Shown here in pieces: positions 1 to 8,578 of a stretch of 64,000 nucleotides of DNA; the stretch's first letter is position 1, and every line of letters begins with the position of its first letter. A program made the translations under genes and the position numbers. The stretch lies in NCBI GenBank assembly GCA_965261255.1, contig CBDHCQ010000004.1:310001-374000 (forward strand). Direction: 5' to 3'. This DNA is from Bin80 sp965261255 (GTDB lineage Bacteria > Bacteroidota > Rhodothermia > Rhodothermales > Bin80). The notes beneath the pieces are model-generated. The model was not told where the DNA came from, did no database searches, and was given only the letters and a program-made list of their open reading frames with translations.

Positions 1-669
1 ATTGGCGAAATTCAGGTCATACACGTTGACCTGACGCCACATGAGGTTCACGAACAGTACGCGCTTGAATGGCTCGACAAGGAAGAGCTAGCGCGCTGGC
101 GGCGGTACCTCCCTGATCGTCCACGAAGGGAGTTCGCTCTGTGTCGGGCGGTGCTGCGTTATTCGCTTTGTCGGCGGCTTGGTTGTGAGAACAATCAGCT
201 TTCGATAGTTCCTGCTACTTATGGTAAGCCGCATGCTCTGATCAATGGCCAACCGGCTCCAACCAGTTTCAATGTGAGTCACAGCGGATATCACGGCCTA
301 ATTGCTTTTGCGCAAGGACAACAGCGTCTGGGGGTGGATGTGGAGGCCCAATCGCGTCGCAGAGATTTTGACGGAATTGCTGAAATGGTTTTTGGTCCGA
401 ACGAACGGGCAGAAGTCGCCTCCGCGAATGGATTGGCGAAGGCACGCTTGTTTTTCAGATTCTGGACGTTGAAGGAGGCCCTGGTAAAGGCGTTCGGCAC
501 AGGGCTGTCCATAGATCTCACTGCATTCGAAATCCCACCAGATATTCGGCATGGGGCCGAAAGAAGCATTTTTCAGTTTCCTGGACAGGACAGGACAGTT
601 TGGGAGCTACGGGACTTGAGCACTAATGGTTATGCTGCTGCAATTGCAACAGAAATCGCCCGTGCATGA
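1..669 (+). CDS. 4'-phosphopantetheinyl transferase, Sfp type (5' end cut by window)
   Basis: The reading frame is open from base 1 to the stop at 667-669, giving 222 visible residues; the true start lies left of the window. Sfp-type enzymes transfer phosphopantetheine from CoA to a serine of acyl- or peptidyl-carrier proteins. The family signatures are present: an RREFALCRAVLR-like N-terminal segment, NVSHS, the Mg-binding GVDVE (visible residues 111-115) and WTLKEA (155-160). Length and motif spacing fit the Sfp/AcpT/HetI family with perhaps only a few N-terminal residues missing. The partner carrier protein cannot be told from this fragment. An internal GTG at 151 would drop the first conserved segment and is unlikely to be the start. 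Confidence 0.9.
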   Translation: MGEIQVIHVDLTPHEVHEQYALEWLDKEELARWRRYLPDRPRREFALCRAVLRYSLCRRLGCENNQLSIVPATYGKPHALINGQPAPTSFNVSHSGYHGLIAFAQGQQRLGVDVEAQSRRRDFDGIAEMVFGPNERAEVASANGLAKARLFFRFWTLKEALVKAFGTGLSIDLTAFEIPPDIRHGAERSIFQFPGQDRTVWELRDLSTNGYAAAIATEIARA

Positions 670-965
670 CCGTTAACGAGGATCCCGCAGCGTCAAAGAA
701 TGATATCTCAGGTGTATTCGACCTGATGACTCGCTGGGAGATTCATGTAAACATCGTGTCCTGCGACTGTATCTTCAGTTGCCGTCAACTCCGTTGCTGG
801 TTGTCGTTAGACATCTCCCTTTCAGCAGCAGCGTACTAGCTCGTGTCAACGGTCTGCACAGTTATGGTCAAGTCCTTTTGATACGACACTGGATGCCAGT
901 TCAGGATTCATTGACTCCTGGCTTGATCGGTAATTCAGTCCTCATTTTCTGATTTCTGAATGCGA
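670..965. other. Intergenic gap between converging genes
   Basis: About 296 bases lie between the stops of the phosphopantetheinyl transferase and the minus-strand lipoprotein gene. I see no coherent reading frame, no RNA gene and no convincing GC hairpin followed by a T tract. It may hold degraded sequence, but I could not assign it. Confidence 0.5.
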
Positions 966-2177
966 CTATTCAAATGGATGGAACTGTCTGACCTCGAGCA
1001 TTTTATTTCCCGTCTCACCCGATGGGAGTATCTCGTAGTCCCCGGTTGAATACACAAGTCCGTCCTTGGTCAGGCTAATTCCCACATCAGGGTCAAGCAC
1101 CGTGCTCACACTGGTCTCAGTGTCCATATTGATAATATTCAGATTGAATTCGGCAGGGTATCCAGATCTGGTCATGATCATTCGATGATTCTCATCCAGT
1201 TCATAGATCCCGCTTGAATAGGTGAACTCACGCTCTAGTTGAAGTAGGTCAGATATGATGTCGCCCATTCCCTGAGAGGTTAAATCTCGCTCAGGTGGAC
1301 GATAAGATTTGGGTTGGTGTAATACAAGATCGTTCTCAAGCCACAGTGGTTCTCCGTCGCTACTCTCGGCATAGCGATAGAACACGCCTCGATCAAAGCA
1401 AGCGATCCCCCGACCCTCCAAACCTCTCCTAAGCGCTGTTGTCCTCGGAAACCTGGGTTTCCTCAGATCATAGTCTCGCACAGTACCCGATTCAATGGAG
1501 TAGGCATGAATCTGGGGAAGGGGTCGTACCCGAGGGTTCAGAAGATATACCGTATCCCGCCGTTCACAGAATGATGAACGATTAGGAGGTAGTTCCAAGA
1601 GTCGCTTCTGGCATGATCCGTCAGCATTAAAGGCATAAACTCCTTGCGAGGTAGTCGCGATCATGCTACCGTTCTTTAGGAATCGGGTGCTAAGTACGCT
1701 CCCGGTATCTTCCGGATTGCACTGTGTGATCTCTAACGTGCGGAGATGACTGCCGGACGAGGAAAAAACATAGATCGCCCTCGCCTCACGATCCGTCACC
1801 AAAAACTGACCCTGATCAGATATATCCAAAAAATTAATGCTTCCTATAAGCACCGATGCATCAAGGCGAACCGTGTCAATGGGAGCGAAGAGGTCTTCAA
1901 ATTCCATGAAGTCCGACTCCACCAGGCGGTAGCCCTGACCAGCTGGCCGACAAGCCGAAACGCATACCAACCCAAGAACACTAGTTACACATACAAGCCA
2001 AGGCAATGTACCATTCGCAGTGTAGGCGGGCACCAGATTCCTCCACTCCCGCTGCACAGCAATCATCACCATCCTCGCAGTCACCTTTGCACAAAACAGG
2101 AGTCTGACAGGGTGCTGGAGAGTTTTCCTTCTCGTCATCGTGATACCTAAGCGTGGAAACATTAGATGCTCAACCAT
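966..2177 (-). CDS. Putative beta-propeller lipoprotein (6-bladed-propeller-like)
   Basis: The frame encodes 403 residues. Residues 57-75 are hydrophobic and end in VSAC (Cys76), a plausible lipobox, so this is probably an exported lipoprotein. The first ~35 residues are Arg-rich and unusual, so the real start may be the Met at residue 36 or 38 (about 2066-2072). The mature part has repeated short patterns such as FLVTDREARAIYVF, MIATTSQGVYAF and YELDENHRMIM, as in NHL/6-bladed beta-propeller proteins of Bacteroidota. I cannot assign a ligand or activity. It is followed on the same strand by no close partner; the upstream esterase gene ends 167 bases away. Confidence 0.6.
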   Translation of the reverse strand: MVEHLMFPRLGITMTRRKTLQHPVRLLFCAKVTARMVMIAVQREWRNLVPAYTANGTLPWLVCVTSVLGLVCVSACRPAGQGYRLVESDFMEFEDLFAPIDTVRLDASVLIGSINFLDISDQGQFLVTDREARAIYVFSSSGSHLRTLEITQCNPEDTGSVLSTRFLKNGSMIATTSQGVYAFNADGSCQKRLLELPPNRSSFCERRDTVYLLNPRVRPLPQIHAYSIESGTVRDYDLRKPRFPRTTALRRGLEGRGIACFDRGVFYRYAESSDGEPLWLENDLVLHQPKSYRPPERDLTSQGMGDIISDLLQLEREFTYSSGIYELDENHRMIMTRSGYPAEFNLNIINMDTETSVSTVLDPDVGISLTKDGLVYSTGDYEILPSGETGNKMLEVRQFHPFE

Positions 2178-2344
2178 GAGCTATTTGTAGTAATTGATGC
2201 CACTAATGTTTGACCAGAAGCCCAGATTCAGAGTTTACGGGAAGCTCGGAACGCAAAAATAGATATGGTGAATACGACATTCACGCTGCTACTCTGGCAT
2301 CACGCCTGGAGGACCAGAGAACAGATTATCTCGAAGCAGATGGT

Positions 2345-3592
2345 TTATGGGGTCTGTTGTGGATAAATGTCCGCAGGAAAGAAATGGGAAAGTGCATCTA
2401 TGAGGTGAGCACGCCAGTTTCCCCATGTGTGGCCCTCAGGATATTCTCGGTAAACAAAGTCGTAGCCTTTTTCTGTTAGCACTTCTTTGAATTGACGGTT
2501 GGCTCTGAGAAAATCTATTGCATCGTCCGGGAGCCATCCCTTGCCCACCATTTCTTCGTACAGGCCAATGTCTACATAGAGCCGAACTGGTTTAGGAGGA
2601 GTTTGTCTATAGGCTTCAATCAAAGCATTGCTCTCATAGGATAGGTATCCAGACTGACTGTAGCCCAAACCGAAAACATCTGAATGCCGCAATGCTATGT
2701 AGGCCGAGGCTAACCCGGCATAGGAAGGTCCTGCCACAAGTCGTGCTGAAGGAAGGGCCAGACTTCGGTAATGCTTTTCCACGAAAGGCACCAATTCGTC
2801 GGCCATGAAACGCGCGTAGTCAGGATTCATGCCGTACTCAGTCGACCGGTTGGGTATACCCATCAGATGCCGGTTGGGGGGAGCAATGAACACTGCAATC
2901 ACGGGTTCGATTTCTCCAGACTTGATCAAATGATCCAGCACAGCAGGAGCATGGGCGTATTCAATGTAATCCTGTCCATCCAGAACGTAGATGGTGGGGT
3001 GATGTGTATTTACAGAGTCGTATTCAGGTGGAGTGTACACGTAAATCTCCGTTGCATAGCCCATGATTCCGATGGGTAGCAGGTGTCGGGTAACGCGTTC
3101 ATAATCTCCTGGAATACCATCTCGCACGGTCTTTAGAACTGAATGGTAACTGTATCCCGGCATAGCCAACTCAGAATGGCTGCCCAAGCCGTTCAGAACC
3201 GCATGTGGACACAACGGATCGGCCATAGGAGGATCATCGTCTGCTATGAGTTGATATTCCAAACGGGCCTCTGCAGGGTGAATTCCTCGATAGTAGAACA
3301 GATCGGTCCCTATAATATTCTCCATCTCTATCGCGTCTGCCCACTGGGTTATATCTCCCAGGATTCGCACGCGCGTGTTCGGTCCTTGATAGAGATAAAT
3401 CACGGTTGTATCGTTTTCGATTAGCGGTGTACCTGTGTGACGCACCTGCTTCATGAAGCTTTCTATTTGTTGCTCGCGCTGGGATGGGTTTTCAGCTGCA
3501 GACAGGTCTTTCCTCAGTTGCTCGATGTCAGTCATACGTTCAGTTGTACACGCTGCGAGGAATATCGTAAATAGAAGGAAGACTCGATACAT
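2345..3592 (-). CDS. Esterase lipoprotein, Fes/IroE (esterase D-like) family
   Basis: The product has 415 residues. The N-terminus MYRVFLLFTIFLAAC is a lipoprotein signal with lipidated Cys15. Residues about 55-115 resemble an E-set/CBM48-like N-terminal domain as in enterochelin esterases. Residues about 175-405 form an alpha/beta-hydrolase with YVLDGQDY, the nucleophile elbow GPSYAG (Ser290) and PEGHTWGNW (His388). The elbow reads G-x-S-x-A rather than the usual G-x-S-x-G. The ATG overlaps the TAA of the upstream glycosidase-like gene by one base (TAATG), so the two are translationally coupled. With that partner it may deacylate a carbohydrate ester or a siderophore; the substrate is not evident. 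Confidence 0.8.
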   Translation of the reverse strand: MYRVFLLFTIFLAACTTERMTDIEQLRKDLSAAENPSQREQQIESFMKQVRHTGTPLIENDTTVIYLYQGPNTRVRILGDITQWADAIEMENIIGTDLFYYRGIHPAEARLEYQLIADDDPPMADPLCPHAVLNGLGSHSELAMPGYSYHSVLKTVRDGIPGDYERVTRHLLPIGIMGYATEIYVYTPPEYDSVNTHHPTIYVLDGQDYIEYAHAPAVLDHLIKSGEIEPVIAVFIAPPNRHLMGIPNRSTEYGMNPDYARFMADELVPFVEKHYRSLALPSARLVAGPSYAGLASAYIALRHSDVFGLGYSQSGYLSYESNALIEAYRQTPPKPVRLYVDIGLYEEMVGKGWLPDDAIDFLRANRQFKEVLTEKGYDFVYREYPEGHTWGNWRAHLIDALSHFFPADIYPQQTP

Positions 3593-5640
3593 TAATCCAG
3601 AGGGAAAATTCCATTAGAGTTGACGCCAAACCGCTTCCCGTGGTATCGCAGACCAAGTAGTTCAGCCTTCGGATCAAACTTACCAAATTGCGGTCTGGCA
3701 GTTATGCCTTTTGTAGGTGTGGGATGTAAACCAAAAATACCTTCCAGAATTACGGTCACCCAACTCCCGCACGAGGAACTGAGCCAATCGTTGATGTAGG
3801 GCATTTCTGAGGGCGATTTACGGGCGCCGCCCTCATCCGGTGCAATCACATTTTCTGCAAAATGTGCCTGACCGAAAGGGCCTTGGTTGGAACTCCGCGC
3901 CAACCCTTTCAGCCACGAAAAGGCCAGATCCACTTGTCCAATGCGATACAGGCCACGAGCCGTTTCAGGCGGCCAGGCTGGATAAGCTCCCGTCCATTGG
4001 TGATCGGGTCTGACACTAAATAATACATCTTCGTCTTTAGGGGAGAGGGCATGCATCCAGGTTTCTGTCTGCAGTTCTCGCTTGAAAAAGTTGACGATTT
4101 CGGTTTTTTGTCTTGTTGTCAAGTCTTGTGGTATCGTATTCAGGATGGTGAGCAGGTCGTAGCAGTGGCGCACTTCGTGCATGGTCCCATCGGGGTGACG
4201 AGCTCGCCAATATCCTTTTCCATCAACATAGAGTTCTTGGATACGCGCTATGAGCTGTGTGGCATCCTGACGCAACAGACTGGCTTGCTCTGAGGGCTCC
4301 AATAAATATGCAACAGTTCTCAAACTGGATACGTTTGCCGCGTTCAGAGCAGCAATCTCATGAGTATAGCTGCTCACACATTCAAGTAGGTTATACAATG
4401 TTCCATAACCTGCTAACCCGCTTGGCTGCTTGAATTGCTTCCAATTCAAAGCATATTGCAACAGGAATTCTTGTATGGATGTATTCCCAATCCGATATGT
4501 AAGCCAATCCAAATCGCCCGACCAGCGCAGGTAAGTATAAGCCATGCTCACCATTGCGTAGTCATTTACTGCGTACCAAGGCCCGATACCGCTTCCCGTC
4601 AAATATTCCGTACCGAAGTACTCATGCACATCCATGCGCATCCAGCGCTCGAGGCTCGCCCTCATTACAACAGGATCAAGTAAGGCATGCACGGAAGCAC
4701 TCAATGAATAGTCCCACAACACCATTGCCGACTGCCAGTAGCGGGGCATAAGGGTATCGTAGGTTCGACCATGGACAGAAAGAGGGTGGCAGCGTTTGGA
4801 ATACGCTATGCCCAGAGCTCCCATCCAGTAAAGCTTTCGAATGTCGGCATCCTCTGTTATGAGCAGGGGCAAGTCTCCCGAGTACCGGCCATTTCCAGGG
4901 GTAAACAGTGCCCGCAACTCGGTATTCCAGTTAGATCTTACCCGCGCCAATTCACCGGTTACGTCTCGTATGAGAGTGTCATAGACAGACCCTGCTTCAT
5001 TGATGTGTTCACCAATTACATTGACATAGTGGAAATGCCACTGGGCTCCTGGTTCAAGTTGCACAGTGTACCGAAAGCTGTTACGGTCCACATCTGCTGC
5101 AGGAGGCCATGTGCCCTGCATTGATACTGCACTGCTGTGGCGCGCCTGAAAAACGAGCGCCTGCTGCTGTGTATTCCACGCTACTTTGTTGTCCTCCTCC
5201 GAGGGCGGTATGGCCTGATTCCAGGGTTTTAAAGATTTTGTGATTCCTCCCTGAACCCGCACCCCTGCTGTTACATGGCGGTGTGTCTTGCTCCGGTTCT
5301 CAATTGTTATTTTCATCACGGCGGCCATTTTTCCCACGGCTAACGCGACCGTTGACGTGAGATGTAAGTCCTGGTAGACAGATTCACGAACAATCCGATC
5401 GGGATACCATGTGATTGTAACGGGCCGTCCGAGTGCAGGAAAATGAAAGTCATCCAGAATGAAGGATGCCGTGAGCGTATCTGCCGTCGCGAAAGGCGGG
5501 AAATTGAGGCATCGAAGGCACGTCAGATCGGTGGTCGCCTGTACACAACCCAGAAAATTGGTTAATCCAGGAGGGTTGAAGCAGTCCCCATAGCGATGTG
5601 TAAGCGCGTCACTTCTGAGATCTTCCACGGTAGGGATCAT
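3592..5640 (-). CDS. Glycosidase-like protein with (alpha/alpha)6-barrel domain
   Basis: The product has 682 residues and no evident signal peptide. An N-terminal beta-rich part (about 1-230) precedes a helical part (about 255-640) of the kind found in GH63/GH15/MGH1-type inverting glycosidases. Acidic clusters with aromatics are visible, for example MVLWDYSL and DHQWTGAYPAWPPE (about 546-559), and a conserved-looking block near the end contains INDWLSS followed by CGSWVTVILEGIFGL. That end block recurs in a pseudogene at 10845-11090, which shows that the family had at least two members here. The stop overlaps the start of the esterase gene by one base. The exact GH family and substrate are unknown to me. 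Confidence 0.65.
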   Translation of the reverse strand: MIPTVEDLRSDALTHRYGDCFNPPGLTNFLGCVQATTDLTCLRCLNFPPFATADTLTASFILDDFHFPALGRPVTITWYPDRIVRESVYQDLHLTSTVALAVGKMAAVMKITIENRSKTHRHVTAGVRVQGGITKSLKPWNQAIPPSEEDNKVAWNTQQQALVFQARHSSAVSMQGTWPPAADVDRNSFRYTVQLEPGAQWHFHYVNVIGEHINEAGSVYDTLIRDVTGELARVRSNWNTELRALFTPGNGRYSGDLPLLITEDADIRKLYWMGALGIAYSKRCHPLSVHGRTYDTLMPRYWQSAMVLWDYSLSASVHALLDPVVMRASLERWMRMDVHEYFGTEYLTGSGIGPWYAVNDYAMVSMAYTYLRWSGDLDWLTYRIGNTSIQEFLLQYALNWKQFKQPSGLAGYGTLYNLLECVSSYTHEIAALNAANVSSLRTVAYLLEPSEQASLLRQDATQLIARIQELYVDGKGYWRARHPDGTMHEVRHCYDLLTILNTIPQDLTTRQKTEIVNFFKRELQTETWMHALSPKDEDVLFSVRPDHQWTGAYPAWPPETARGLYRIGQVDLAFSWLKGLARSSNQGPFGQAHFAENVIAPDEGGARKSPSEMPYINDWLSSSCGSWVTVILEGIFGLHPTPTKGITARPQFGKFDPKAELLGLRYHGKRFGVNSNGIFPLD

Positions 5641-5715
5641 ACGAATTTCCCCATAGATATTTTAATTGGGAATGATGTACCTAACTGTACCGTACCAATT
5701 TCACGGGTATTGGAG

Positions 5716-5931
5716 TCAGTAACCTGAACCCCCCATACCATGCGGTTGCCCTAATTCCGTAGTCGGGTTTGCGAAGCCTTCGATAGCTCGGACCATGGGG
5801 ACTACGCTCGATATCGCCGGCGCATGGAGCACTGGGACGGACACCAAGTTGTAGTGCGCCCACCCTACTATAAACAGTATCACCGCTACAGCGATGGTCA
5901 CCAAAACAATTATGATATCAGCGTTTAGCAC
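5716..5931 (-). CDS. Small single-pass membrane protein downstream of the permease
   Basis: A 71-residue frame starts with GTG one base after the TAA of the permease gene. Residues 4-24 (ADIIIVLVTIAVAVILFIVG) form one clear transmembrane helix, followed by a soluble tail rich in Pro, Gly and Val that ends HGMGGSGY. Tight spacing to the permease suggests co-translation, perhaps as an accessory subunit or small regulator. I do not recognise the family. No strong ribosome binding site is visible, so expression by coupling is inferred. A second frame over the same bases (5681-5863) is Arg/Pro-rich and looks like a shadow. Confidence 0.5.
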   Translation of the reverse strand: MLNADIIIVLVTIAVAVILFIVGWAHYNLVSVPVLHAPAISSVVPMVRAIEGFANPTTELGQPHGMGGSGY

Positions 5932-5932
5932 C

Positions 5933-8194
5933 TTACGTTTGGCGTCCTGATTTCTGAATCGGGGAAACAGCCCGAACGATATCTCGGGGACTGAAGGAAG
6001 TCAGATGGCTGCGGCAACCCAGCAGGATTATAGGGACGGTAGTCCGCCGAATGACTTCAAGCGCAAACGGTCCAATGGAGGGCTCGTCACGTCGCCTGCT
6101 TTCCATACCCATTACGAGTAAGTCGCTCGCATCAGCGCGACTTGCAATATGCTCGGCCGGATCTTCAACGAACTCAATGTCTACGAGATGCTGACCGATG
6201 GCTTCGTCCCTGGCGATGCGCTTGATAATCCGCTCTACCCGTCGTCCAGAATCTGCTTCGGTGTGTTTCGGGAGTACATGAATATAGTTTATGAGTGGAG
6301 GTGCGACGCGAGAGAGACTGGCGATGAGCCGCGCTCGAAGGCGGCTGTGAACCCGGTGACCCCCGACCGGCACAAGTACCCGCTTTGCTTCCCCGATATG
6401 CCACCTCGGTGGGGCGCGCACAATGATAATGTCTGCGCCGATGTTCGAAATAAGTCTATTCAGGTGTGTCTCGACTTTTTGTTTGGTAATCTTCGGCAAG
6501 CCTATCAATACCGTTTCGCACTGATGTTCGTTTGCCACGCGGGAGATTTCGCCCCATACATCCTTCGCTACGGTAAAAAGCGTCTCAGGATGAATTGAGC
6601 GATCGAAGCCACGTTCGACAGACTCGGCGAGGATCTCCTTTGCATCCAATATTGTTGACGAATCCTGTAATCGTTCGTGCTGCATCACCGACAACAAGAG
6701 CACCTGCCCCACGTTTGGTGTGCGCACGGTGGCAGCAATATCGGTCATGCTGGCCGCGCTGGCCGGATTCGCAACGGGTACCAGCACGAGTGGACTTCGT
6801 CCTCTAGTTTTTGCGAGATCTAGATCAAGCGCTTCCGCGCTTGCATCGGCCAGGCGAGCGCCAGGCGCCAGGGCCATAAGGTATAGTGCGACGCCGACGG
6901 CGAGCCAAAGAACTGCGACGCGGCCAGCCTCCGGTACGACTATGGCTTGGAACACAGCCAACCCCAGGCAAAGCAATGTGCCAACTCCCGGCAAAAGTGA
7001 GATGCGCGATTTGCCTTCCCTGCGACGAGCAAGGATGACGATGCAGTGGACCATGGCGAACGAAAGCAGAAAGATGAGGCTTGCCGCTGCTCCCGATGCT
7101 GCCACATTGCCCACGGCAATAACGATGATGACCATCATGGCACCCGTGGCAAGGACGGCAATCGCTGGCGTGCCTGTTGTGGGTCGGATCTGGCCCATTT
7201 GTCGAGGAAGCGTTCGATCACGCGCCATGGAAAAGGCCACACGGGAAGCTCCGTACAGATTAGCGAAGAGCGCTGAAAGCATGGACAACAGGCCGGCCCC
7301 GATTACGAGCCAGTAGCCTGTAACTCCCATGTAGTTCTCCGCGGCTTCTGCAATCAAACCTTCGGGGTTGGAAGCCGCCATGGAAAGAATGCCATCTTCA
7401 GATGCACCCACAGCAACAATTGCAACGAGCAAAGGGATATAAATCACGAGCGCGAGTCCTAGAGATAGGTACATCGCCCGCGGCATGACATGCCGCGGGT
7501 TCTTTACCTCCCCTCCAACTGCCGCAATTAAGTCAAAGCCCTGCAGCGCAATGAAAGTGTATCCCATGGCCTGCAGTATGCCCAACATGCCCGCAGGGGC
7601 AAACGGGCTGAAGTGTTGCGTGACCTCTCTGGAATCGCCGGCGAGCCACGCCCATGCTGCTCCGCCGATGAGCAGGGCAAAAACAAATACTTTGCCGATG
7701 GTGGCCGCATTTCCACCTCCTGATGTTCGGGCAGTGAGCATCCATGCGTAGAACGCAATCGCGCCCATAGCCAGGATGACTTCACCCTGCCCATCGACCA
7801 TAAATGCCCATGGCCCTCCGGCCGCAGGGAGTAGTCGCCGAATGCCTTCCGCAGTAAATGCCGCGAATCCCAATGCATACAACACGCCAGCAACTATGGA
7901 TGCGAACCAGACAACCCAGCCCACCATGAAAGCCACCTGTATGGACAATACGCGTTTCGCATAGGTATAAATGCCACCCGATTCAGGGAATCGACGAGAC
8001 AATCGGGCAAAACTTGCTACCGTAATACCTGCGATTACTCCGTTAAGTGCGAATGCCACTATCGCACCGGGGCCAGCCGTTGCAAAGGCAACTCCTGCGA
8101 GAGCAAGAATACCGCCACCTACGATCGCGCCAACTCCAAGGGCTGTCGCTCCGAACAGTCCAAGGTGCCGCTCGCTACGTTCGTCCGATGCCAT
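5933..8194 (-). CDS. APC-family amino acid permease with tandem C-terminal Usp domains
   Basis: The product has 753 residues. Residues about 10-440 carry some 12 hydrophobic segments and the APC signature near the N-terminus (GVGAIVGGGILALAG), typical of amino acid/polyamine permeases. Residues about 465-750 are soluble and contain two universal-stress-protein-like units; the first includes VLLLSVMQHERLQDSS, the second VLVPVGGHRVHSRLRARL and a DLLVMGMESR segment. Permease-Usp fusions are known in bacteria and archaea, and the Usp part probably senses nucleotide or energy state. The substrate is not deducible. A small membrane protein is coupled downstream. Confidence 0.88.
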   Translation of the reverse strand: MASDERSERHLGLFGATALGVGAIVGGGILALAGVAFATAGPGAIVAFALNGVIAGITVASFARLSRRFPESGGIYTYAKRVLSIQVAFMVGWVVWFASIVAGVLYALGFAAFTAEGIRRLLPAAGGPWAFMVDGQGEVILAMGAIAFYAWMLTARTSGGGNAATIGKVFVFALLIGGAAWAWLAGDSREVTQHFSPFAPAGMLGILQAMGYTFIALQGFDLIAAVGGEVKNPRHVMPRAMYLSLGLALVIYIPLLVAIVAVGASEDGILSMAASNPEGLIAEAAENYMGVTGYWLVIGAGLLSMLSALFANLYGASRVAFSMARDRTLPRQMGQIRPTTGTPAIAVLATGAMMVIIVIAVGNVAASGAAASLIFLLSFAMVHCIVILARRREGKSRISLLPGVGTLLCLGLAVFQAIVVPEAGRVAVLWLAVGVALYLMALAPGARLADASAEALDLDLAKTRGRSPLVLVPVANPASAASMTDIAATVRTPNVGQVLLLSVMQHERLQDSSTILDAKEILAESVERGFDRSIHPETLFTVAKDVWGEISRVANEHQCETVLIGLPKITKQKVETHLNRLISNIGADIIIVRAPPRWHIGEAKRVLVPVGGHRVHSRLRARLIASLSRVAPPLINYIHVLPKHTEADSGRRVERIIKRIARDEAIGQHLVDIEFVEDPAEHIASRADASDLLVMGMESRRRDEPSIGPFALEVIRRTTVPIILLGCRSHLTSFSPRDIVRAVSPIQKSGRQT

Positions 8195-8578
8195 GCGTCT
8201 GACAATGTGTGCTGTATGGGCTCATTTTATGGTACCCCGACTAATGGGGACGCACTATCCGATTGCACTTCGGTCAACTTAATGCAGACTCCTGCTACTC
8301 ACTAAAGGTAATCGCCGGTTTGCGAAGCAATCGCTCCACCGGTCTGAACGTTCATTAACGCTCGGAATCTATTGACTCAAGGTAAGGTGTAATTCCTGGT
8401 GATGTTGGCCGGTAATTCATTCGAGTAGGCTGCTGTTCCAGACAAAGGCGTCTGGTGGGAGCGGGTCAAGGTTGGTGCATGGCATTTTATTGCCACAAGC
8501 GTTAGGGCGGATGAATTTTCTCTAGGATGCGCGCCTGTAGCCATTACCGCTGAAGTTATCGAAGTACTAGCATGCTCG
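8195..8578. other. 384-base gap upstream of the permease and downstream of the enolase
   Basis: No reading frame of interest, no RNA-like clover leaf and no riboswitch pattern that I recognise. It must hold the promoter for the permease (starting at 8194, minus strand), but no clear -10/-35 pair stands out. Sequence character is like the other spacers. Confidence 0.5.

Noticed and set aside
2210..2479. 89-codon plus-strand frame over the gap and end of the esterase gene
   Set aside because: Half of it lies antisense to the esterase C-terminus and it has no recognisable motif.
5681..5863. 60-codon frame overlapping the small membrane protein
   Set aside because: Arg/Pro/Gly-rich composition and overlap with a better frame that is coupled to the permease; reads as a shadow.
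7485..8282. Plus-strand frames opposite the permease gene
   Set aside because: Low-complexity Ala/Pro/Thr/Met-rich translations that mirror the hydrophobic codons of the permease on the other strand.
8195..8578. Riboswitch or tRNA in the permease upstream gap
   Set aside because: No clover-leaf, no anticodon arm and no known riboswitch core could be matched by eye.
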